From Pseudomonadota bacterium (GTDB taxonomy: Bacteria > Pseudomonadota > Gammaproteobacteria > Berkiellales > Berkiellaceae): a DNA stretch of 35,696 bases. A program made the translations under genes and the position numbers. Below the pieces are notes generated by a model. That model searched no databases. It saw only the letters and a list, made by a program, of their open reading frames with translations, and was not told the origin of the DNA. The stretch is from positions 1 through 35,696 of the forward strand of contig JAFECS010000022.1 of assembly GCA_018241965.1 (NCBI GenBank). The letters run 5' to 3'. Every line of letters begins with the position of its first letter. Position 1 is the first letter of the stretch. This document shows, in pieces, positions 8,248 through 14,806 of this stretch.

Positions 8248-9822
8248 TTAATGTTTAAAGCAACGCACATGGGTAAATACCATGGCGATACCCAATTGAT
8301 TTGCGCACTCGATGACTTCTTTATCACGCATAGAGCCACCGGGTTGGATAATCGCAGTGATACCCATTTCGTGTGCTTTTTCTATATTATCTTTAAAAGG
8401 GAAAAAAGCATCTGAAGCCATTACCGATTGCTTTAAATCAAAACCTTGCTGTTTTGCTTTTAAAGCGGCAATTTCAGTGCTAAAAATGCGCGACATTTGG
8501 CCTGCACCAATCCCGAATGTTTGGCCATTTTTCGCAAAGACGATGGCATTGGATTTGACAAATTTAGCCACTTGCCAACTAAACATCAGATCTTCAATTT
8601 CAGCTTGCGTTGGGGCACGTTTGGTGACGACATCATAGGCAATTTCTTTGCTTGAAAAATGCGCCGATGATTGTACTAACAGGCCACCATTGACGCTACG
8701 CACTTCGATCAAGGATTCAATGAGGGGAGATCCTGCATGATATTGCAGCAGGCGGCAATTTTCTTTTTGTTTAGCAGCCACAATAGCATCCTGGGTAAAG
8801 CCAGGCGCTATAATCACTTCAACAAATTGTTTGTCATAAATGGTTTTGATTAATTTATCATCCACCACTTCATTAAAAGCGATGATACCCCCAAAGGCCG
8901 AGGTAGGATCGCTTTGATACGCTTTTTCATAAGCTTGGGCGGCAGTTTGACTAAAGGCAACCCCACAAGGGTTCGCATGCTTCACAATCACACAAGCGCC
9001 TTTATGGAGAGACTTAACGCATTCTAAAGCGCAATCTGCATCTTGGATATTGTTATAAGATAAAGATTTGCCTTGAATAAAAGTGGCTGCCGTGATGCTG
9101 CTGGGATCTGGTTTTGCTTCTTGATAAAAAGCAGCATGTTGCTGGGGGTTTTCACCATAGCGTAATCTTTCTTTGAGATGATAATTTAATGATAGATGTC
9201 GTCCAAAACCATCCAAGGGTTGTTTATCGATAATTTGTCCAAAAAAGTTAGCAATGGCGCCATCATAACTTGCGGTATGTGCAAAGGCTTTCACAGCGCT
9301 GGCAAAGCGAAACTGTTCTCGGACTTTGCCTTTGTTTTCTTCCATCTCTTTTATAAAGTCAGCATAATCATGCGGATCGACTAAAACTGTGCACCATTCG
9401 TAGTTTTTAGCAGCCGCTCGAATGAGGGTCGGCCCGCCAATATCAATGTTTTCAATAATATCTGCTAAATGCGCATCTTCCTTGGAAGCGGTCAGCGCAA
9501 AGGGATATAGATTCACCACCACTAAATCAATGTCATGGATATCATGAGAAATCATGATATCAGCATCAATATCACGCCGTCCTAAAATCCCACCGGCTAT
9601 CTTGGGGTGCAAGGTTTTAACGCGTCCATCCATAATTTCAGGAAAGCCGGTAAATTCATGCACGGGAATAACAGGGATGCCATGCTCTTTGAGCATCGCT
9701 GCTGTATTGCCTGTAGAGATAATTTCAACGCCATGCAAATGTAGATTTTCTGCCAAGGGCACAATGTTGGTTTTATCGGTTACGCTCAGTAAAGCGCGTT
9801 GAATAACAGTTGATTCATGCAT
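8248..9822 (-). CDS. purH: Bifunctional AICAR transformylase / IMP cyclohydrolase
   Basis: PurH carries out the last two steps of IMP synthesis. The N-terminal MGS-like cyclohydrolase domain starts at ALLSVTDKTNIVPLAENL and includes STGNTAAMLKEHG and GRVKTLHPKIAGGIL. The C-terminal transformylase domain carries the Lys-His pair in VIVKHANPCGVA and ends VFTHVRCFKH. The 524-aa length is normal. It starts 2 bp after fis, so fis, purH and purD are probably one transcript. Confidence 0.97.
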   Translation of the reverse strand: MHESTVIQRALLSVTDKTNIVPLAENLHLHGVEIISTGNTAAMLKEHGIPVIPVHEFTGFPEIMDGRVKTLHPKIAGGILGRRDIDADIMISHDIHDIDLVVVNLYPFALTASKEDAHLADIIENIDIGGPTLIRAAAKNYEWCTVLVDPHDYADFIKEMEENKGKVREQFRFASAVKAFAHTASYDGAIANFFGQIIDKQPLDGFGRHLSLNYHLKERLRYGENPQQHAAFYQEAKPDPSSITAATFIQGKSLSYNNIQDADCALECVKSLHKGACVIVKHANPCGVAFSQTAAQAYEKAYQSDPTSAFGGIIAFNEVVDDKLIKTIYDKQFVEVIIAPGFTQDAIVAAKQKENCRLLQYHAGSPLIESLIEVRSVNGGLLVQSSAHFSSKEIAYDVVTKRAPTQAEIEDLMFSWQVAKFVKSNAIVFAKNGQTFGIGAGQMSRIFSTEIAALKAKQQGFDLKQSVMASDAFFPFKDNIEKAHEMGITAIIQPGGSMRDKEVIECANQLGIAMVFTHVRCFKH

Positions 9823-9824
9823 AA

Positions 9825-10067
9825 TTATTCTAACCCATATTCTGCAAGACGTTTACGAAGTGTTCCCCGGGCAAGTCCTAAATATTCGGCCGCTTTACTT
9901 TGGTTGCCGCCGGTATAATCTAAGACAGTTTTAAAGAGGCCAAGTTCCACTTCTTTTATCACTAAATTGTATAATTCTTTGGCTGGTTGGCCATCCAGCG
10001 CGCAAAAATATTCTGCAATCATTTTGGAAATAACTTCCTTTAAGGGAGGGGTGTGCATATGGCTCAT
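9825..10067 (-). CDS. fis: Nucleoid-associated regulator Fis
   Basis: Fis is a small dimeric DNA-bending regulator of growth-rate-dependent transcription. The 80-aa protein carries the C-terminal helix-turn-helix NQSKAAEYLGLARGTLRKRL, almost identical to other Fis proteins, and a dimer core around LYNLVIKEVELGLFKTVL. It lacks part of the longer N-terminal arm of enterobacterial Fis (98 aa), as is usual outside Enterobacterales. The start overlaps the dusB end by 4 bp (ATGA-type), the classic dusB-fis coupling. Confidence 0.96.
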   Translation of the reverse strand: MSHMHTPPLKEVISKMIAEYFCALDGQPAKELYNLVIKEVELGLFKTVLDYTGGNQSKAAEYLGLARGTLRKRLAEYGLE

Positions 10068-11080
10068 TGCAACGTTTCCATTATATTGGCGAAAAATTCA
10101 TTCGCACTATCAAGTTGTTCTTGCGCGTTGGTTATCTTATTAAAGGCATGTCTAAAGGCACCGCCATGGCGTTGTCCTTTGCTGTACCAGGAGACATGTT
10201 TACGTGCAACCAGTACGCCGCGGTCTTCTCCATAAAATGCATAGAGGTTTTTCATGTGGTTTATCATAATATCTCTGATAACAGCGACATGAGGTTCTGG
10301 TAAATATTCGTTTGTCTTAAGATAATGCATAATTTCATTAAAAATCCAAGGCCGACCTTGCGCTGCTCGCCCAATCATAATCGCATCGGCACCGGTTTTT
10401 TCTAGCACATATTTTGCTTTTTCAGGCGTGGTAATATCGCCATTAGCAATAATAGGTATGCTCACAGCTTGTTTGATAGCGGCAATGGTTTCATATTCTG
10501 CTTGCCCATTAAACATGCAAGCACGGGTGCGTCCATGAATAGCTAAGGCTTGAATACCACAATCTTGTGCCATTTTAGCAATGGCAACGCCATTACGATG
10601 ATGGGTATCCCAGCCGGTTCTTATTTTTAAAGTGACAGGAATGTTAACAGCTTTAACTACCTCATTGAGAATTTTGGACACCAATGGCTCATCTTTCAGT
10701 AAGGCTGAACCAGAGAGCGTATTACACACTTTTTTAGCAGGGCAGCCCATGTTGATGTCTATAATTTCAGCGCCTTGGGCTTCATTGTAACTTGCCGCTT
10801 GGGCCAGCATTTTGGGATCTGCCCCGACAATTTGCACGGATACAGGACGGGTTTCGCCTTCATGATTAGCGCGACGTTTGGTTTTTTCACTGCCATGGAG
10901 TAATGAATTGGCACCCACCATTTCTGAAACAGCAAGACCAGCACCTAAATTTTTGCATAATTGCCTAAAGGGTCGGTCAGTCACCCCGGCCATAGGCGCA
11001 AGGATCACCGGCGCTTCGATTTGGTATGGGCCAATTTTTAAGTTTGATGGCTTATTTTTAACAGGTGCTTGTTCTGACAT
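10064..11080 (-). CDS. dusB: tRNA-dihydrouridine synthase B
   Basis: DusB is an FMN enzyme that reduces specific uridines in the tRNA D-loop. The 338-aa protein shows PVILAPMAGVTDRPFRQLC at the N-terminus, the catalytic cysteine region DINMGCPAKKVCNTLSGSAL, TLKIRTGWD, and the phosphate-binding segment ANGDITTPEKA followed by MIGRAAQGRPWIF. Coupling to fis by a 4-bp overlap identifies it as DusB rather than DusA or DusC. prmA ends 35 bp upstream. Confidence 0.96.
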   Translation of the reverse strand: MSEQAPVKNKPSNLKIGPYQIEAPVILAPMAGVTDRPFRQLCKNLGAGLAVSEMVGANSLLHGSEKTKRRANHEGETRPVSVQIVGADPKMLAQAASYNEAQGAEIIDINMGCPAKKVCNTLSGSALLKDEPLVSKILNEVVKAVNIPVTLKIRTGWDTHHRNGVAIAKMAQDCGIQALAIHGRTRACMFNGQAEYETIAAIKQAVSIPIIANGDITTPEKAKYVLEKTGADAIMIGRAAQGRPWIFNEIMHYLKTNEYLPEPHVAVIRDIMINHMKNLYAFYGEDRGVLVARKHVSWYSKGQRHGGAFRHAFNKITNAQEQLDSANEFFANIMETLQ

Positions 11081-11115
11081 GGCTGATCTCGACCATTGGG
11101 AGGGGAATTATACTC

Positions 11116-11994
11116 TTATTTTCTGACCAGCCAAAGTAATGCCCATTCATCTTCTGTCTGAATTTCTCTCACAATAAACAGAGCATCATAAGCGGATGTG
11201 ACAGCTTCTATTTGTTTAGTTAGTAAACCAGACATTACTAAATTGCCGTCTTGATTTAAAAGAGCTGCAAAGGTGGGGCAAAGGGAAATTAAAGGCTCTG
11301 CTAATATATTGGCGAGTATAAGCTCGGCGTTGAGATCTTTAGGAGCGTCTTCAGGCAGATAAACGCTTAATTTATCTTCAACTATCTCATTTCGTATTCT
11401 ATTTTCTAGCGTGGCAGTTAACGCTTGGGGATCATAATCGATAGCATGTACTTTTTGTGCGCCCAATTTTAACGCGCCAATCCCTAAAATACCTGAGCCA
11501 CAGCCATAATCAACAACGGTTTGATTCAATGGGGGATGTGCGTCTAACCAACGTAAGCATAACGCCGTCGTGGCATGGGTACCTGTACCAAAAGCAAGCC
11601 CAGGATCAAGTTTTATAATAACGGCATCCGTTTGCTCTGGCGGTGGTGAATCTGAAGGGATCACCCACAATTTTTCACCAAATTGTATAGGTTTGAAATG
11701 TTCTAACCATGTTCTAGACCAATCTTGTTCAGCTAAGGTGGATTGGTTGATGGAGGTGTTGGGTAATAAATTTTTCAATGCTTGTAACACAGGTTTGGTA
11801 TCAAAATCCGCTGGAAATAAGCCAACCATTTTTACCTTTTGCCACAGCGGTGTTTTGCCGGGTTTAGGTTCAAGAATGGGCTGATTGCTTGCATCAAAAA
11901 ATGAAACGGAAACCGCACCAAGCTCTTCTAACAGATCGCTAAAAGTTTGTGCTTGGGGTTTGAATGTTTCAAAGCTAATTTCTATCCACGACAT
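11116..11994 (-). CDS. prmA: Ribosomal protein L11 methyltransferase
   Basis: PrmA trimethylates ribosomal protein L11 using SAM. The open frame continues 53 codons further upstream, but I place the start at the ATG ending at 11994 because MSWIEISFET is the family N-terminus and this gives 292 aa (E. coli PrmA has 293). Motifs: LAFGTGTHATTALCLRWL, then the SAM-binding glycine motif VDYGCGSG at 161-168 and LILANILAEPL. It heads the minus-strand run prmA-dusB-fis-purH-purD-mutM. accC, the usual upstream neighbour of prmA, lies 7.4 kb away across the accessory island. Confidence 0.96.
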   Translation of the reverse strand: MSWIEISFETFKPQAQTFSDLLEELGAVSVSFFDASNQPILEPKPGKTPLWQKVKMVGLFPADFDTKPVLQALKNLLPNTSINQSTLAEQDWSRTWLEHFKPIQFGEKLWVIPSDSPPPEQTDAVIIKLDPGLAFGTGTHATTALCLRWLDAHPPLNQTVVDYGCGSGILGIGALKLGAQKVHAIDYDPQALTATLENRIRNEIVEDKLSVYLPEDAPKDLNAELILANILAEPLISLCPTFAALLNQDGNLVMSGLLTKQIEAVTSAYDALFIVREIQTEDEWALLWLVRK

Positions 11995-12116
11995 TAATAT
12001 TACCAACCTATTTTTAAAGGTCTTTTTACCTGCAATAGCAAAGGGAAGCAAGTTTACAAAGCAAAATATGTGATTTAGATAACTTTTGCGCAAGTTATTA
12101 CGCGCATTCCAAGTGC

Positions 12117-12146
12117 TTGACAGCGTAAGAATTGTGTGCGAGCATT
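12117..12146 (+). promoter_or_regulatory. Possible promoter of the double-glycine peptide gene
   Basis: A perfect -35 TTGACA lies at 12117-12122. At the right distance the -10 is poor (GAGCAT or AGCATT near 12140-12146). The match is therefore one-sided. It lies 60 bp before the peptide's ATG and nothing better is visible in the gap. Confidence 0.3.
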
Positions 12147-12183
12147 CACTCACATTAAATTTTTCACAGTTAAGGAGTTTACC

Positions 12184-12357
12184 ATGAGAACATTAAATCA
12201 AGTTGAGTTAAATACAGTAGGCGGTGGATGCGGCCCAGGGATGCTTGATGGCTTGTTTGAAGGTTTGGCTACACTTTTTGGAATAGGTGTTGGTGTTGCA
12301 TTCGTTTTGGGTGTGGGCTCTGTTTATGCGTATCAGACTTTTTTCGTCAACCGCTAA
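12184..12357 (+). CDS. Double-glycine leader peptide (bacteriocin/microcin-like precursor)
   Basis: A 57-aa peptide starting at ATG 12184 behind a strong AAGGAG site (12171-12176). The open frame reaches 16 codons further upstream, but those residues do not fit the motif. Its N-terminus MRTLNQVELNTVGG matches the double-glycine leader pattern (L-x3-EL-x2-V/I-GG) cut by peptidase-containing ABC exporters. Cleavage after the first GG would release about 43 residues: a Gly-rich start with one cysteine (GCGPGMLDG), a hydrophobic GxxxG-like helix (GIGVGVAFVLGVGSVYAY) and a short charged tail. This resembles class II bacteriocins or microcins, but no immunity or exporter gene is next to it. A stem-loop follows the stop. 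Confidence 0.65.
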   Translation: MRTLNQVELNTVGGGCGPGMLDGLFEGLATLFGIGVGVAFVLGVGSVYAYQTFFVNR

Positions 12358-12359
12358 GA

Positions 12360-12394
12360 GTTTTGCCACGCTCAAAAAATGAGCATGGCAAAAC
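12360..12394 (+). terminator. Strong stem-loop after the peptide gene
   Basis: Arms GTTTTGCCACGCTCA and TGAGCATGGCAAAAC pair over 15 bp with two mismatched positions, around an AAAAA loop, 2 bp after the stop codon. No U-run follows, so it may act as a 3' stabiliser or a factor-dependent stop rather than a classic intrinsic terminator. Confidence 0.4.
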
Positions 12395-12604
12395 AGATCC
12401 AATTTCCACAATTGTATTGTTGATAGGAAAATAGTTACTAAACTGTGATTGCGATTTTTATCTTCGTTGTTAGATTTCTTGATTTATTCTTAAAAATTAT
12501 TTCTAGCAAATATAATTTAATTATCTCTTCTTTTCACAAAAATTTTTGATACACTTGCGACCGTCAGTCTTTTTATCGTTTTATGGACAAACAAGAGGTG
12601 AATT

Positions 12605-13555
12605 ATGGCATTAGGTGGCGTTGAAGAAAAACAAGAACTAGAAATTTCAGTTGTGGTTGGTGCGCCTGGCGAAAAAATAGGCACCTCTATTAAGCCCGAG
12701 ACTGTTAAGGAAGAAGTTGAAATTGCCCAAGAAGTTGAACCTGCAATTGCTGCGCAAGCTCAAGCAGATTTAGATACGCAAAAGCAAACAGATGATGCCG
12801 CAGAACAAGAAGCAGAAGAACATCTTAAAATACAAGAAGCCAGAAAGTCTGATGAACAAAAAAGACAAGAACAGAGTTTACAAGCTGCATTAAGTAAACT
12901 CAGAAAAGACGAAACCCCAGAACAGCATGCACAGCGGCTTAAAGATGAAGAGAAAGCGCGTTTAGCAGCAGAACATAATGCTGCAGGGGTCGCACAAAAA
13001 TTAGGTCATGATGCTGCAGAAGTTGCCATAAGCAAATTACCTGGCATTGAAGCAAAAGCACAAGCAGAATTAGATCATCATCAAGCAGAAGTAGATGGTG
13101 AAGAACATCAGGCCGAAGAAGATAAAGCAGCCAATGAAGCGCATGACGCGGCATTAAATGCTAAGCGCAAGTCAGATGAGCAACGACATTCTGCTGAAGC
13201 CACAGTCTTTACAAAGCCAAGTACGCAAAATGCACAATTGGCTAGAATTTCGCAAACTTTTGAAGATGCCAAAAAGAAGAAAGCAGAGGGTGGTAAACCT
13301 GCTGGCAAAGTAGAACAATTGGCAGCGAAATTGGAAGAAGCTCCAGCGGAAGAAGATAAAGCATTACCAGAAGTAGGAAAATCTAACGTTGCTGCCCTAG
13401 TTACACAATTTCAGACCAAGAAAGAAGAAGCCAAGCAAAATGTTGAGCCTCGCCGCTCTGGTAGAATTTCTGAGTTGGTGAAAAAGAAAGAAGCTGAACA
13501 GAAAGCGGCAGCAAGAGAGATAAAGGTTGTACCTAAAAAGTCTAGAAAGCGGTAA
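12605..13555 (+). CDS. Charged coiled-coil protein with nuclear-localisation-like motifs
   Basis: This 316-aa protein matches no family I know. It is dominated by Glu, Lys, Ala and Gln, with probable coiled coils over about 60-200 (QKRQEQSLQAALSKLRKDE) and no signal peptide or membrane segment. Two copies of an RKSDEQ motif (80-85 and 189-194) suggest internal duplication. Two related segments near 209-229 and 261-279 share an N-x-A-x-L...F-x2-K-K pattern. The C-terminus is basic: PRRSGRISELVKKK (282-295) and a final KKSRKR (311-316), resembling chromatin-protein and nuclear-localisation motifs. Translation starts at ATG 12605 after AGAGGTG. A host-directed effector is a reasonable inference but unproven. 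Confidence 0.7.
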   Translation: MALGGVEEKQELEISVVVGAPGEKIGTSIKPETVKEEVEIAQEVEPAIAAQAQADLDTQKQTDDAAEQEAEEHLKIQEARKSDEQKRQEQSLQAALSKLRKDETPEQHAQRLKDEEKARLAAEHNAAGVAQKLGHDAAEVAISKLPGIEAKAQAELDHHQAEVDGEEHQAEEDKAANEAHDAALNAKRKSDEQRHSAEATVFTKPSTQNAQLARISQTFEDAKKKKAEGGKPAGKVEQLAAKLEEAPAEEDKALPEVGKSNVAALVTQFQTKKEEAKQNVEPRRSGRISELVKKKEAEQKAAAREIKVVPKKSRKR

Positions 13556-13608
13556 AGTCAAAGTGAAGGGCGCGCAAAGCGTAACTTGCCCGCGATTTTG
13601 ATTCTTTT

Positions 13609-13712
13609 CCCTCTCCCCTTGTGGGAGAGGGTGCCCGCAGGGCGGGTGAGGGGGGATAAAAAATTGTCTTATCTCCCCCTCATCCTAACCTTCTCCCACA
13701 AGGGGAGAAGGG
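13609..13712. repeat. Long palindromic intergenic element (CCCTCTCCC family)
   Basis: The left part contains a perfect 9-bp hairpin, CCCTCTCCC and GGGAGAGGG (13609-13631), followed by GGGTGAGGGGG. The right part (ATCTCCCCCTCATCC ... CTTCTCCCACAAGGGGAGAAGGG region) is largely its inverted complement, so the whole 104 bp can fold on itself. Similar small palindromes occur in many bacterial genomes as non-coding dispersed repeats. It sits between the convergent ends of the coiled-coil gene and the protease gene and could terminate both. Confidence 0.75.
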
Positions 13713-13736
13713 ACAAGAGTTATCCTTTTCAAAGGT

Positions 13737-14573
13737 TTAGAAGCATACTTTAATCTCGTTCTCTTGCGTCTTCTTCAAACAATCCCCAATAACCACATTT
13801 TCTCCATAATGTTTTAATAATTTCCCGATATTATAACGATATTGATTAACACGCTTTTGATAATCGTAACGGTTGGCATCCTGGATTGCTAAGAGTTGTT
13901 CCGCACTGCCCACATTGGCACATGCCAATTCGATGGATTTTAACATCACAAAAACACCGCAATTATGGTTATCTTTTTGTTCAGGCCGCGATACACAGCG
14001 ATATTTTACTAGATATCCTAGACGTTTGAAGAATGCCTTTAGCTGGTTGCGGTAATTTTGCGCAAGATCAGTGCCATAAGGATCATAAAACTGAATCATA
14101 ACGGTTTTTGACTCAAATGATTCTTTGTTTACCACGGCAACACAATAGTGTTCGTTTATTAATAAAGGGATAATCCATTGTTGGCAAGTATTAAAGGAAT
14201 TGTTAAGTAAATTATTTTCCAAGGCCGTTTCTAGAAACCAGGCCAAAGAAGCATTCTTATCTATTTTCTTAAGTTCTTTAGGACATTTTTTGGGTGCTTT
14301 TTGATGCTTACTGAGTGTAGTTTGTATGACACCATATTCTACAAATACCGGAAAAACACCAACGCATTGTTTTAAAGTTTCACGTTGGTTTACCAACATG
14401 CGAATACCGGTCCAAACAGCATCGTTGGAAAGATGAGAATCTATTTTTATTAAGGTAGGGGAAGGGTCCGAGCCCAAAAGGCCTAAATACTGGATAAAAT
14501 CTGCTTTGACTTGTGTCTGCGATTTTATATCAATTTGAATGTGTTCGGCTAAATCGGCCATGGGGATACTCAT
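13737..14573 (-). CDS. Ulp1/C48-like cysteine protease, candidate ubiquitin-like-modifier protease effector
   Basis: The 278-aa protein has the ordered catalytic signature of the Ulp1/SENP (clan CE, C48) fold: QWIIPLLINEHYCVAVVN with Trp133 and catalytic His142, then IQFYDPYG with Asp164, then PEQKDNHNCGVFV with the oxyanion Gln199 and nucleophile Cys205. The spacing fits the family. C48-type enzymes in host-associated bacteria usually remove SUMO, ubiquitin or NEDD8 from host proteins. The first 100 residues are unassigned. No signal peptide is seen, as expected for a protein exported by a type IV-like route (inference). ATG 14573 lacks a clear ribosome site, and Met5 is an alternative start. 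Confidence 0.8.
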   Translation of the reverse strand: MSIPMADLAEHIQIDIKSQTQVKADFIQYLGLLGSDPSPTLIKIDSHLSNDAVWTGIRMLVNQRETLKQCVGVFPVFVEYGVIQTTLSKHQKAPKKCPKELKKIDKNASLAWFLETALENNLLNNSFNTCQQWIIPLLINEHYCVAVVNKESFESKTVMIQFYDPYGTDLAQNYRNQLKAFFKRLGYLVKYRCVSRPEQKDNHNCGVFVMLKSIELACANVGSAEQLLAIQDANRYDYQKRVNQYRYNIGKLLKHYGENVVIGDCLKKTQENEIKVCF

Positions 14574-14591
14574 AAAAAACTATAAGCTATG

Positions 14592-14753
14592 TTATTGATT
14601 CTTAAAGTGGTTGTCACTTACTTTTAGATAAATATCATCATTGCGCGTTTTAATGGCAATGTGGCCAATATTTTCTTTCCATTTAGCGCTTAATTGGGCC
14701 CTTTTGTCGACAAAAAAGACGCCTTGTCGAGAATAAATTGTTTCATAAAGCAG
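14592..14753 (-). pseudogene. Possible gene remnant encoding about 53 residues
   Basis: The minus strand carries an open frame with no good start codon, beginning just after an in-frame stop (14754-14756) and ending at a TAA (14592-14594). Its translation looks protein-like: SRQGVFFVDKRAQLS followed by KWKENIGHIAIKTRNDD and a polar end. It reads in the same direction as the C48 protease, immediately upstream of that gene's start. It could be the decayed C-terminus of a lost gene. No homology is recognised, and the promoter for the ankyrin gene overlaps its far end. Confidence 0.3.
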
Positions 14754-14765
14754 TTACCCTATAAT
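14738..14765 (+). promoter_or_regulatory. Candidate sigma70 promoter for the ankyrin gene
   Basis: A -35 TTGTTT (14738-14743) and a perfect -10 TATAAT (14760-14765) are separated by 16 bp. Transcription would start near 14772, 35 nt before ATG 14807. The leader has only a weak ribosome site (CGGAAA). Confidence 0.5.
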
Positions 14766-14806
14766 GCTAGGCAACTCTATTTTTACTTGTTATTCGGAAA
14801 TTAGAC

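Noticed and set aside
12085..12106. Short palindrome AACTTTTGCGCAAGTT as a regulator operator
   Set aside because: A single small inverted repeat without a matching site elsewhere or a neighbouring regulator gene; too weak to call.
11995..12153. N-terminal extension of prmA (53 extra residues)
   Set aside because: The residues upstream of MSWIEIS do not resemble PrmA, and the shorter form has the normal family length.
12136..12183. Longer start for the double-glycine peptide (16 extra residues)
   Set aside because: ATG 12184 has the AAGGAG ribosome site, and the leader motif begins exactly there.
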